DNA from: Faecalicatena_A orotica
GTDB lineage: Bacteria > Bacillota > Clostridia > Lachnospirales > Lachnospiraceae
Assembly (NCBI RefSeq): GCF_040545875.1
Contig: NZ_JBEPMR010000003.1
Length of the DNA: 64,000 nucleotides
Direction: 5' to 3' (one strand)
Below the pieces are notes generated by a model. The model worked only from the letters and a program-made list of their open reading frames with translations, was not told the origin of the DNA and did no database searches. The position numbers and the translations under genes were made by a program. How positions within the stretch are numbered: position 1 is the first letter of the stretch; each line of letters opens with the position of its first letter. This document shows, piece by piece, positions 8,287 to 16,650 of this stretch.

Positions 8287-8634
8287 ATGGATCAGGCAAG
8301 AGAAATGGCACAGATCGCCTACAGGGCACTGGATGAGAAAAAGGGAGAGGATATCAAGGTCATTGATATATCAGGAGTATCTGTTCTGGCAGATTATTTT
8401 ATTATTGCGAACGGAAATAATGAAAGTCAGGTTAAGGCACTGGTTGACAATGTGGAGGAATGCCTGCATAAGGCAGGATATTCACTGAAACAGCGTGAAG
8501 GATATGGAAGTAGCTGGGTACTGCTTGATTTTGCCGACATTATTGTGCATATATTTGACAAAGAAAACAGGCTGTTCTATAACCTGGAGAGAATCTGGAG
8601 AGACGGAAAAGTTGTGGATATTGACACACTATAA
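8287..8634 (+). CDS. rsfS: Ribosomal silencing factor RsfS
   Basis: RsfS binds L14 and blocks joining of the ribosomal subunits under starvation. The 115-residue protein shows the family core KVIDISGVSVLADYFIIANG, GYGSSWVLLDF and IVHIFDKENR. AAGGAGAT lies upstream of the start. It is the last conserved member of the obgE run; the next gene, a solute-binding lipoprotein, starts only 27 bases later. Confidence 0.95.
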   Translation: MDQAREMAQIAYRALDEKKGEDIKVIDISGVSVLADYFIIANGNNESQVKALVDNVEECLHKAGYSLKQREGYGSSWVLLDFADIIVHIFDKENRLFYNLERIWRDGKVVDIDTL

Positions 8635-8661
8635 CAGAAAATGAATCAGGGGGAAATGCTG

Positions 8662-10131
8662 GTGAAAAGTATATATAGAACGGGAATCAGCCTGCTGACA
8701 GCGGCGGCTCTGATGCTGACGGCAGGATGTTCTGCCGCAGATAAAAAGGAGAGCAAAAAAGACAGCCTTCTGAATGCAGAAAAACCGGTATCAATTGAGG
8801 TATGGCATTATTATAATGGTGCCCAGCAGGATGCATTCAACAAGCTTGTGACAGAGTTTAATGAAGGGAAAGGAAAAGAGCTTGGAATCAAAGTGAAAGC
8901 CTCCAGCCTCGGCAATGTTGCTGATCTGGAAGAAAATGTGATAGCCTCCATAGACGGGAAAGTAGGGGCGAAGGAGATTCCGAATATCTTTGCTGCATAT
9001 GCAGATACTGCCTATGCCGTAGACCAGAAGGGAATGGCAGTTGACCTGAAGGAATACATGACCGATGAGGAAATCAGTGAATACATGGACAGTTACATCG
9101 ATGAAGGAAAGTTTTCTTCTGAAGATACCCTGAAAATATTCCCGGTAGCGAAAGCGACTGAAATATTCATGCTCAATGAGACTGACTGGGAGAAATTTGC
9201 CGATGCAACGGGGGCATCTCAGGAAGATATTTCTACAATCGAAGGGATCACAGCTACGGCACAGGAGTATTATGAATGGACGGACAGCCTTACCGATACG
9301 CCGGATGACGGGAAAGCATTTTTCGGAAGGGACGCGATGGCAAATTACTTTATTATTGGTGCAAGAGAACTGGGGGTTGAAATTTTCTCTGTAAAAGACG
9401 GCAAACCAGAATTGAATTTTGATAAAGATGTCGTCCGCAAGCTCTGGGATAACTATTATGTACCATATGTAAACGGTTACTTTGCTTCTTCAGGTAAATT
9501 CAGAAGCGATGACATCAAAACAGGAAACATCCTTGCATTTGTTGGATCTTCTGCAGGAGCTACATTTTTTCCGGATCAGGTAACTCTGGATGATGAGCAT
9601 ACATATCCTATTGAAATGAAGGCATTAACCTGTCCGAAGTTTGAAGACGGAGAGGACTATGCGGTTCAGCAGGGAGCCGGAATGGTGGTAATGAACAAAG
9701 AAGATAAGGCGGAAATAGAAGCATCCGTCGAATTTTTGAAGTGGTTTACAGACACGGAGCGTAATATTGACTTTGCGGTTTCATCCGGTTATCTTCCTGT
9801 AAAGAAGGAAGCAAATACAAAGGAAATGATTAACCAGAAAGTGGAAAGTACGGACAGCAGTGTGCTGCAGGTTCTGGATGCATCTCTGGACCAGATTGAA
9901 AATAATACGTTATACACTACCCGTGCTTTTAAGAACGGTACGAATGCACGCAATGTCCTGGAATATTCTCTTTCAGATAAAGCCGCTGCGGACAGGGAAG
10001 AGGTACTTGAACTGATTCAGGGCGGCCAGTCCAGAGCAGAGGCGGTCAGCCGATTCGATACGGATGAGAACTTTGAAACATGGTATCAGGAAACGCTTAC
10101 ATCTCTGTCAGCACTTGTTGAGGCTGATTAA
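8662..10131 (+). CDS. Extracellular solute-binding lipoprotein (orphan)
   Basis: The protein of about 489 residues has a lipoprotein signal peptide ending in LMLTAGC. It then folds as a sugar/polyamine-type ABC solute-binding protein (IEVWHYYNGAQQDAFNKL at the mature N terminus, EASVEFLKWFTD in the C-terminal lobe). The GTG at 8662 is the best start because AGGGGG lies eight bases upstream. The ATGs at 8641 and 8656 have no usable spacing. No permease or ATPase gene is nearby. The next gene is a membrane GGDEF/EAL protein with an extracellular sensor, so this protein may be a ligand-binding partner of that sensor rather than a transporter part. That role is inferred. Confidence 0.85.
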   Translation: MKSIYRTGISLLTAAALMLTAGCSAADKKESKKDSLLNAEKPVSIEVWHYYNGAQQDAFNKLVTEFNEGKGKELGIKVKASSLGNVADLEENVIASIDGKVGAKEIPNIFAAYADTAYAVDQKGMAVDLKEYMTDEEISEYMDSYIDEGKFSSEDTLKIFPVAKATEIFMLNETDWEKFADATGASQEDISTIEGITATAQEYYEWTDSLTDTPDDGKAFFGRDAMANYFIIGARELGVEIFSVKDGKPELNFDKDVVRKLWDNYYVPYVNGYFASSGKFRSDDIKTGNILAFVGSSAGATFFPDQVTLDDEHTYPIEMKALTCPKFEDGEDYAVQQGAGMVVMNKEDKAEIEASVEFLKWFTDTERNIDFAVSSGYLPVKKEANTKEMINQKVESTDSSVLQVLDASLDQIENNTLYTTRAFKNGTNARNVLEYSLSDKAAADREEVLELIQGGQSRAEAVSRFDTDENFETWYQETLTSLSALVEAD

Positions 10132-10220
10132 GCAGTATCATATCTATACATCTGATTTTATTCATGGTCTGAAATGATGTTTATCATAAGTGAATACGGA
10201 AAATAAAAGGAAGGAGATGA

Positions 10221-13211
10221 ATGAGAATGAGTATGAAGCACCGGAAGGCAAAGCCTATCTTAAAGAGAATACTGATTCCCATGATTCTCCTTACTTTATT
10301 GGAAGTATTTCTGCTCTCGGGAACATTTATTTTCGGCGGAACGATAAAGGAACTAAATCAGAACGCGCGTGGTATCGTGCAGGGGAAAGTTCAAAACAGA
10401 AGCAGTTATTTACAGAATGAGATGCTGAATAACTGGTCAAATGTATCCTACACAGCACAGCTGATCAGTGCAAAAGCAGAGGAGCTGGAGTCAGACGGTA
10501 TGCTGGACCTTTCAGCAGTAGGAGATAACTCTGAGGCCTGCTATCCCCTGGTGTCACAGATTTCAGGTTACCTGATCGACATGCTCCGCTCTAATAAAGT
10601 GACGGGGGCATTTGTTGTATTTAATACAGACAATCCGGACACACTGCGCGGGGCAGACCAAATCACAAAACCTGGTATTTATTTCAGAGACCTGGATCCG
10701 GAAACGAGCCCTTCTATCCGCAACAGTGACCTGCTCATAGAAAGAGGTTCTGTAGAGCTTGTACATAGCCTTGATATTGCAACAGACAGCGCATGGAAGC
10801 CACAGTTTGTATTCAGTGCCCAGAATCCGGAAACGATGAATTTGTTCCTGAATCCCTATGAACAGGGAGTCCTGAATCCAAAGGCGGATTCTCTGACGGA
10901 ACTTGGATACTGGTCAAAACCTCATACGCTGACTGACGATGATAAGGAGATGATCTCCTACACTGTTCCGCTCATAACATCAGACGGACAGGTATACGGC
11001 GTGCTTGGGATGGAGATTACACTGGATTATCTTTCTACAATGCTTCCATATGAAGAGCTGATGAATGACAGAAATGATGCCTCATATCTGGTGCTTGTCA
11101 AAAATGACGCTGACGGAACGTACCAGACTATTTTTTCATCTGACAGCAGTTGTATACCACAAGGGGAGGAACTGCATATCAGGACCACAGAAGATGGCCT
11201 TCAGTATATTGATATGGAAGAGGAAAAGTTGTTCATTGATATTGATTATCTCCAGCTGTATGATTCCAATGGCCCGTTTGAATCAGACCACTGGGGTATT
11301 GCAGGTGTAGTCAGGGAACGCGACATTACAGAATTTTCCAGACATATCCTGAATTATATTGGTGTCGCAATTTTAGTTACGATCAGTATTGGTATTGGCG
11401 GAAGTATTCTGGTCAGTTTTATGATTTCCAGACCGATCCATATTGTTTCCAGAAATATGCAGCGCATGAATACCCAGAAAAAGATTCGTCTCCCGCGGAC
11501 AAATATTTTAGAGTTTGACCAGATGGAGCGCTCGATTGAGAAGCTCAGCAGTGACGTGATAGATTCTGCCACTAAGTTCGCACAGATTCTGAATAAAGCA
11601 AGTATCCGCATTGCAGGCTTTGAACTGAATATGGAGTATAATACGCTGTTTATAACGGATGGCTTCTTCCACATTTTCGGTGAAAATGATGTCCCATCCC
11701 AGACGCTGGACATTAATTTATTCATTCAGGAAATGAGTTCATTTGATATATATAAGGAAGAAGAGAATGAAAGTTACGTTCTCTACAAGATCCCTTATGG
11801 GGAAAGAGACACATACATCAGGCTGAGCTATTCAAGGCTGGAAGGCCGCAGGATCATAGGCGTGGCAGAAGACATTACGAAGACAATCCAGGAAAAACAG
11901 CTTCTCGAACATGAGCGCGACCATGACCTTCTGACCGGACTGAAAAACAGACGGGCATTCCAGCGTATCATGCAGCAGTTGTTTGCGGGAGGAGAAATGC
12001 TCCTCAAGAAAGCAGCGCTTGTTATGATTGACCTGGATAACTTAAAGCAGATTAATGATAAATACGGGCATGATTATGGAGATAAATATATACAGGCCGC
12101 GGCCGACTCTTTCCGGAAGTATACGCCTCCTGACACTGTTATTGCACGAATTTCCGGGGATGAGTTCTATATGTTCTTGTATGGATACCAGACAGAGGAG
12201 GAGATCAGCCAGAAGATAAAACTATTCAGAGAAGGAATTGCCAAGGAGTATATTATGCTTCCCCCGATGCAGCGGGTGAGACTGAAGATGTCCGGCGGTA
12301 TATCCTGGTATCCGAGAGATTCAAGACATTACGAGCAGCTGCTGCAGTATTCTGATTTTGCAATGTACCAGGTGAAGCATTCGACGAAAGGCGAGATCGG
12401 CGATTTTGATATCGGAGCCTACCACAGTGAAGAATATATTTCCCAGAACCGCCGTGAGCTGACTGAACTGCTGGAAAGAGAAGAAGTTGAATATTTCTTC
12501 CAGCCGATCGTGGATGCGCGTACAGGCAGAATCTTTGCATATGAAGCACTGATGCGCGGGAAAATGCCAACACTGCGTAGTCCGGCAGAGATCCTCTCAC
12601 TTGCACGGGAAGAACATAAGCTCGATAAGGTAGAAGATCTTACATGGAGAATGGCCACAAGGACATACATGCAGCATATCAGGGAACATAAAATAGATGA
12701 TGACTGCAAAGTATTTATCAACTCTCTGGCTGACTATAGATTGAGTAATCAGGCACTCGAACGGATTGAATCAGAATGCAGGGGCTATTTAGACCACTTT
12801 GTACTGGAAATCACAGAAGACTCAGAGACAAATAAAGAGGCGATGGATGTGAAGCGGGTGATTGTAAACAGATGGAACTCTGATTTTGCCCTGGATGATT
12901 ATGGCAGCGGCTACAATGGCGAGCGGATATTGCTAGAGCTTGCACCTAAATATATTAAGATAGACAGGGAGATCATCTTCGGGATCCATCTTAATACTGA
13001 CAAGCAGAAGATTGTGGAGAATACAATTTCCTATGCGAAAGAGCGAAACATCAAAGTAATTGCGGAAGGAATTGAGACAGAGCAGGAGATGAAAAAGGTG
13101 ATTGAACTGGGAGCCGACTATCTTCAGGGATATTATCTGGCCCGTCCGGATGCTGAACCACCGAAGATCAATGACTATGTCCTAAAGCAGATCAGAGAAT
13201 TTCAAAACTAA
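10221..13211 (+). CDS. Membrane sensor with PAS-like, GGDEF and EAL domains
   Basis: This 996-residue protein should make and/or degrade cyclic di-GMP. It has a first membrane helix at about 17-38, an extracellular Cache-type sensor to about 370 and a second helix near 377-400. A HAMP-like segment, a PAS-like domain (about 450-555) and GGDEF and EAL domains follow. The GGDEF signature is SGDEF (about 645-649), a variant often still active. The EAL domain keeps YEALMRG, LDDYGSGY, KIDREI and VIAEGIET, so phosphodiesterase activity is plausible. AAGGAG lies close before the ATG; a second ATG at 10227 is possible. It follows the orphan solute-binding lipoprotein by 89 bases and ends at a strong terminator. 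Confidence 0.93.
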   Translation: MRMSMKHRKAKPILKRILIPMILLTLLEVFLLSGTFIFGGTIKELNQNARGIVQGKVQNRSSYLQNEMLNNWSNVSYTAQLISAKAEELESDGMLDLSAVGDNSEACYPLVSQISGYLIDMLRSNKVTGAFVVFNTDNPDTLRGADQITKPGIYFRDLDPETSPSIRNSDLLIERGSVELVHSLDIATDSAWKPQFVFSAQNPETMNLFLNPYEQGVLNPKADSLTELGYWSKPHTLTDDDKEMISYTVPLITSDGQVYGVLGMEITLDYLSTMLPYEELMNDRNDASYLVLVKNDADGTYQTIFSSDSSCIPQGEELHIRTTEDGLQYIDMEEEKLFIDIDYLQLYDSNGPFESDHWGIAGVVRERDITEFSRHILNYIGVAILVTISIGIGGSILVSFMISRPIHIVSRNMQRMNTQKKIRLPRTNILEFDQMERSIEKLSSDVIDSATKFAQILNKASIRIAGFELNMEYNTLFITDGFFHIFGENDVPSQTLDINLFIQEMSSFDIYKEEENESYVLYKIPYGERDTYIRLSYSRLEGRRIIGVAEDITKTIQEKQLLEHERDHDLLTGLKNRRAFQRIMQQLFAGGEMLLKKAALVMIDLDNLKQINDKYGHDYGDKYIQAAADSFRKYTPPDTVIARISGDEFYMFLYGYQTEEEISQKIKLFREGIAKEYIMLPPMQRVRLKMSGGISWYPRDSRHYEQLLQYSDFAMYQVKHSTKGEIGDFDIGAYHSEEYISQNRRELTELLEREEVEYFFQPIVDARTGRIFAYEALMRGKMPTLRSPAEILSLAREEHKLDKVEDLTWRMATRTYMQHIREHKIDDDCKVFINSLADYRLSNQALERIESECRGYLDHFVLEITEDSETNKEAMDVKRVIVNRWNSDFALDDYGSGYNGERILLELAPKYIKIDREIIFGIHLNTDKQKIVENTISYAKERNIKVIAEGIETEQEMKKVIELGADYLQGYYLARPDAEPPKINDYVLKQIREFQN

Positions 13212-13228
13212 TAAGTACTGTCAGTTAA

Positions 13229-13290
13229 AAACATCCTGTCTGAAGAGGAATTCCGATACTGGAATTACCAATTCAGACAGGATGTTTTTT
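13229..13290 (+). terminator. Terminator between the convergent GGDEF/EAL gene and lexA
   Basis: A perfect 16-bp stem (13229-13244 with 13272-13287) is followed by TTTTTTATTT. The loop holds a smaller hairpin of its own (GGAATTCC/GGAATTACC). A run of A on the far side gives a U-run for lexA transcripts too, so it may work both ways. Confidence 0.9.
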
Positions 13291-13329
13291 ATTTCATAAG
13301 AAAGTACTCCTATTATCATGGATCATTAA

Positions 13330-13944
13330 TTAAAAGAAACGGAAGACACCGATTACTTTGCCCAGAATGGAAACATCCTTTACAATGATCGGATCCATAT
13401 AATCATTCTCTGGCTGGAGGCGGCAGACGCCTTCTTCTCTGTAAAATGTCTTGACAGTGGCTCCATCCTCTATAAGGGCCACGACCATATCCCCGTTATC
13501 TGCAGTCTGCGCCTGCTCCACAAGGACCATATCACCATCCAGAATGCCCGCATTGATCATGCTTTCACCCTTTACGGTCAGCAGGAAGGTCTGTTTGTTT
13601 GGCATGAATTCCATTGGGATTGGAAAGTAGTTCTCGATGTTCTCCTGGGCGAGCAGCGGCTCTCCGGCGGCTACACGGCCGATAAGCGGTACGTTCACAA
13701 CTTCACGTCTGGTCAGATTAAAAGTATCGTCCAGAATCTCGATTGCCCTTGGCTTCGTTGGATCTCGTCTGATATACCCGTTCTTCTCCAGCGTCTCCAG
13801 ATGAGAGTGGACAGATGAGGTGGACTTCAGGCTGACAGCCTCGCAAATCTCCCTGACTGCAGGCGGGAATCCCCTTTCAAGAATCTGTGACTTTATGTAT
13901 TCTAATATTTCCAGCTGCTTCTTGCTGATCTTCCCCTGTGACAT
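13330..13944 (-). CDS. lexA: SOS repressor LexA
   Basis: LexA represses DNA damage genes until RecA filaments trigger its self-cleavage. The 204-residue protein has an N-terminal winged helix (KQLEILEYIKSQI, SSVHSHLETLEKNGYI). The Ala-Gly cleavage site lies in GRVAAGEPLL, the catalytic serine in VKGESMINAG and the lysine in DGATVKTFY. It is divergent from yneA, as in Bacillus, and the shared intergenic region carries three LexA boxes. AGGAGG precedes the start. Confidence 0.97.
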   Translation of the reverse strand: MSQGKISKKQLEILEYIKSQILERGFPPAVREICEAVSLKSTSSVHSHLETLEKNGYIRRDPTKPRAIEILDDTFNLTRREVVNVPLIGRVAAGEPLLAQENIENYFPIPMEFMPNKQTFLLTVKGESMINAGILDGDMVLVEQAQTADNGDMVVALIEDGATVKTFYREEGVCRLQPENDYMDPIIVKDVSILGKVIGVFRFF

Positions 13945-13994
13945 ACACGGAACCTCCTCATATTGTTAAAGTATATCTGATATGCTGTATAAAT

Positions 13995-14023
13995 ATAGTA
14001 CCATAGGTCCTGTTAAAAAGCAA
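13995..14023 (-). promoter_or_regulatory. lexA promoter
   Basis: Read on the minus strand, TTGCTT (14018-14023) and TACTAT (13995-14000) are 17 bases apart, about 50 bases upstream of the lexA start. A LexA box at 14034-14047 lies just upstream of the -35 box. Confidence 0.55.
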
Positions 14024-14033
14024 ACACTTGTTA

Positions 14034-14119
14034 CGAAAATACGTTCGAAAATACTGTTTAAACTATTGACAAACATGTGTTCGTGTACTATAATCTTAAC
14101 TATGAAGAACAAATGTTCG
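14034..14119. promoter_or_regulatory. Three LexA (Cheo-type) boxes
   Basis: Compared with the Firmicutes SOS consensus CGAACRNRYGTTCG, three 14-base sites each match with one deviation. They are CGAAAATACGTTCG (14034-14047), CAAACATGTGTTCG (14070-14083) and AGAACAAATGTTCG (14106-14119). They are evenly spaced, with starts 36 bases apart. The second lies in the spacer of the yneA promoter and the third just after its start point, so LexA should block yneA tightly and lexA more weakly. Confidence 0.85.
14066..14094 (+). promoter_or_regulatory. Consensus promoter of yneA
   Basis: A perfect TTGACA (14066-14071) and a perfect TATAAT (14089-14094) are separated by 17 bases. Such a full-consensus promoter would be very strong when LexA is removed, which suits a damage-induced cell division inhibitor. 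Confidence 0.9.
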
Positions 14120-14169
14120 ACACGGAACGAGGGATCCAAATATGCAGTATGAATCAGGGGGAGATACAG

Positions 14170-14535
14170 ATGAGAAGCCAGAAGTGTACAAAGGTAAAAG
14201 CAGTGAGACAGGACGATGGATTAAAAAAGAGAATCCTAATATGTATTGCCACAATATTTATCATATTTGCTGCATGTGCAGTGTTTGGCAATATACGGAG
14301 TTCTGCACATGGAAGCCGTTCAGAGAATCCTGTCAATTTTAAGTACTATACAAGCATAGAGATTCAGCCAGGAGATACTTTATGGGACATTGCCAAAGCA
14401 TATATAACTGAGGATTACGATTCCGTACAGGAATACGTCCAGACACTGAAAGAAATAAATTCACTGAACTCAGACAAGATTAAAGCTGGTCAGAATCTGA
14501 TCGTTGCTTATAATAATACAGAATTTGTAAATTAG
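14170..14535 (+). CDS. yneA: YneA-like SOS cell division suppressor
   Basis: The predicted 121-residue protein has a short basic N terminus and one membrane helix (about residues 21-40, RILICIATIFIIFAACAVFG). It ends in an extracellular LysM domain (IQPGDTLWDIAKAY to IKAGQNLIVAY). This is the design of YneA, which delays septation during the SOS response. Position supports it: it diverges from lexA and carries LexA boxes on a perfect promoter. The start at 14170 has GGGGGAG seven bases upstream. The ATGs at 14077 and 14113 lie upstream of or very near the transcription start. Confidence 0.88.
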   Translation: MRSQKCTKVKAVRQDDGLKKRILICIATIFIIFAACAVFGNIRSSAHGSRSENPVNFKYYTSIEIQPGDTLWDIAKAYITEDYDSVQEYVQTLKEINSLNSDKIKAGQNLIVAYNNTEFVN

Positions 14536-14583
14536 ATACGGTATCAATATACATCCCTATGTATTGATATATAAACTCACCCA

Positions 14584-14619
14584 GAGGCAGCCTGCCGGAG
14601 TCATCCGCATGGCTGCCTC
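14584..14619 (+). terminator. Hairpin after yneA
   Basis: GAGGCAGCC (14584-14592) and GGCTGCCTC (14611-14619) form a perfect 9-bp stem with an 18-base loop. There is no U-run after it, so termination may be weak. A second weak AT-rich hairpin lies at about 14541-14570. Confidence 0.5.
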
Positions 14620-14691
14620 ATCCTATGTACAAAAAGAAGTATAGTAATAGCAATATATCTATACGACAAATACCGATTTTTCCAATAGATA

Positions 14692-14720
14692 TAGACAGAA
14701 ATCCGTATATATGGTATAAT
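14692..14720 (+). promoter_or_regulatory. Promoter of the XerS-like recombinase
   Basis: TAGACA (14692-14697) and TATAAT (14715-14720) are 17 bases apart and 33 bases upstream of the start. The -35 box overlaps an imperfect dyad at 14672-14706 (ACCGATTTTT / AGAAATCCGT). Confidence 0.75.
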
Positions 14721-14753
14721 TATTCTTACATTCATTAAGGGGGAATTATTCAG

Positions 14754-15821
14754 ATGTCCACACAGGATTCTAAGACATACCATGAACAGACTTACATAGA
14801 TAACACATTGCGCCTCAGGGAGATCCTTAAGACGATGCCGCCTTTTGCGAAGGATTATTTTCGTGCCATTGAGCCGAAAAGCTCTGCAAAGACACGGATT
14901 TCTTATGCCTATGATATCCGGATTTTCTTTCATTTCCTGATGGAGAATAATCCGGTTTATAAGAACTATAAGATGGACCAGTTCACAGTCAAAGATCTGG
15001 AACGTATTGAGCCGGTCGATATTGAAGAATATCAGGAATATCTGAAGGTCTATAAAGGGGACGGGAACAAACAGATCACAAATACGGAAAAAGGTCTGGC
15101 ACGTAAAATGTCAGCGCTTCGAAGCTTCTACGCATATTTCTTTAAGCATCAGATTATCGATAAGAACCCCACCCTGCTTGTCGATATGCCGAAGCTGCAT
15201 GATAAGGCGATTATACGTCTGGATACCGATGAAGTTGCCACCCTTCTGGAATACGTGGAACACGGGGGTGATGACCTGACCGGCCAGCGCAAGGTATATT
15301 TTGAAAAAACTAAGAATCGTGACCTGGCGATCTTAACTTTACTTTTAGGCACAGGGATCCGCGTTTCTGAATGCGTGGGACTTGATATCCAGGATGTGGA
15401 TTTTAAGAATAATGGTGTGAAGGTTACCCGGAAAGGCGGGAACGAAATGGTTGTATACTTTGGCGAGGAGGTCGAGAATGCACTGAAGATGTATCTCTAT
15501 ACAACGAGGAAGTCCACTACTGCCCTGCCCGGCCATGAAAATGCACTGTTCCTTTCTACCCAGCGCAGACGGATCGGGGTACAGGCAGTTGAGAATATGG
15601 TTAAGAAGTATGCACGCCAGATCACGCCGAATAAAAAAATTACGCCGCATAAGCTCCGCAGTACCTATGGCACCGCACTGTACAAGGAAACAGGTGATAT
15701 ATACCTTGTAGCGGATGTTTTAGGGCACAAAGATGTGAATACTACGAAAAAGCATTATGCGGCTATCGATGAGAACCGCCGCAGGCAGGCGGCAGGGGCT
15801 GTTAAGCTGCGGGAACCGTAA
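14754..15821 (+). CDS. XerS-like tyrosine recombinase
   Basis: The 355-residue protein is a tyrosine recombinase with an N-terminal SAM-like core-binding domain and a C-terminal catalytic domain. Catalytic residues are visible: Arg in GIRVSE, Lys in VTRKGG, His and Arg in HKLRSTYG (about 299-306), His in GHKDVNTT and the Tyr nucleophile in KKHYAAI (about 334). Its length and N terminus fit the XerS group, the single-protein chromosome dimer resolvase of some Firmicutes, better than XerC/XerD (about 300 residues). No phage or element genes surround it, so an integrase role seems unlikely. GGGGGAA precedes the start. Confidence 0.8.
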   Translation: MSTQDSKTYHEQTYIDNTLRLREILKTMPPFAKDYFRAIEPKSSAKTRISYAYDIRIFFHFLMENNPVYKNYKMDQFTVKDLERIEPVDIEEYQEYLKVYKGDGNKQITNTEKGLARKMSALRSFYAYFFKHQIIDKNPTLLVDMPKLHDKAIIRLDTDEVATLLEYVEHGGDDLTGQRKVYFEKTKNRDLAILTLLLGTGIRVSECVGLDIQDVDFKNNGVKVTRKGGNEMVVYFGEEVENALKMYLYTTRKSTTALPGHENALFLSTQRRRIGVQAVENMVKKYARQITPNKKITPHKLRSTYGTALYKETGDIYLVADVLGHKDVNTTKKHYAAIDENRRRQAAGAVKLREP

Positions 15822-15829
15822 AACGCAGG

Positions 15830-16465
15830 CTAAAGTCCTAATATTTTCAGTATTTCCGGGTGTGGATGCTTTTCATCTGCCTGAAAGACATCCACAAAAT
15901 TCTGTGCCGCGCCCCCGTCATAGAAGGCGGGAAACAGAAAACCGCATTCCGGCTTATCCGGCTCATAGTCCCCTGCCAGAGGACATACCGCACAGATAAT
16001 ATACTCGAAGACCTCTTCAGATTCCCCCAGCCGTTCATGGTCTGCTGCCTTGGCCGGGATATCATACCGGTCGTGGAACACAAAAACTGCATACTCATGA
16101 TCTGACTGGTAGGATTCAGCTATCAGTTCATATAAGGTTTCCATCAGCGCATCATTTTTCAGTCCGCAGGTTTTCATACCCATAAGAAGCTGCCACATGC
16201 TGCCCGGTTTCATGGCGCGATCGGGAAATCGATACCTTTTCAGATTGACATTTGTTTCTGAAAAGGGAATTGCCTTGGCAATCTTAAGGTTTTTTCCCTT
16301 TTCCTGCGGAGAAAGTTTCAGGAAATTTGTATTAAATGTCCCGTCGATTTCTCCATCCTGATCCATATAGCTCCCCGCAATTCTCGTAACAGAGGATCTT
16401 GCCTGTGTCATGCGCCGGGTTAAAGCCAGCATATCCTCCCTGTTTATCATCTCGTTGTTAATCAC
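15830..16465 (-). CDS. DUF4317-family protein (short)
   Basis: The product of about 211 residues resembles DUF4317 proteins in its opening part (ALTRRMTQARSSVTRIAGSYMD). It continues with AVFVFHDRYDIPAKAADH and ICAVCPLAGDYEPDKP. Those proteins are usually near twice this length, so this is a short member or a reduced copy; no stop or frameshift break is visible. Function is unknown. The GTG at 16465 is eight bases after a perfect ATGGAGGT. The ATGs at 16471 and 16480 are too near that site. It converges on the recombinase gene with only 8 bases between stops. Confidence 0.65.
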   Translation of the reverse strand: MINNEMINREDMLALTRRMTQARSSVTRIAGSYMDQDGEIDGTFNTNFLKLSPQEKGKNLKIAKAIPFSETNVNLKRYRFPDRAMKPGSMWQLLMGMKTCGLKNDALMETLYELIAESYQSDHEYAVFVFHDRYDIPAKAADHERLGESEEVFEYIICAVCPLAGDYEPDKPECGFLFPAFYDGGAAQNFVDVFQADEKHPHPEILKILGL

Positions 16466-16615
16466 GTTCATTACCTCCATAGTTCTTGGTGCCTGCCCGG
16501 CACATTTATTCGAATATTGCTGTTGTATCGTATATTATCTCATATCTCCCCTCCCCTTTGCAATTCCCTGAACAATAAATTCTTAACAGTACTGGGAAAT
16601 TTACGTGATGGTAAC

Positions 16616-16646
16616 TTGACTCTCCCACTGGGGGAGGGTGTATCCT
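16616..16646 (+). promoter_or_regulatory. MerR-type promoter with 19-bp spacer
   Basis: TTGACT (16616-16621) and TATCCT (16641-16646) are 19 bases apart. The spacer is filled by a dyad, ACTCTCCC (16619-16626) and GGGAGGGT (16632-16639), with one wobble pair around a 5-base centre. An overlong spacer with a central dyad is the mark of promoters activated by MerR-family regulators, which untwist the DNA on binding a drug or metal. No MerR gene is in this window. Confidence 0.78.
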
Positions 16647-16650
16647 GAAC

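Noticed and set aside
14754..15821. Tyrosine recombinase as a sign of an integrated element
   Set aside because: No excisionase, phage, conjugation or att-like direct repeats surround it, and it resembles the housekeeping XerS type.
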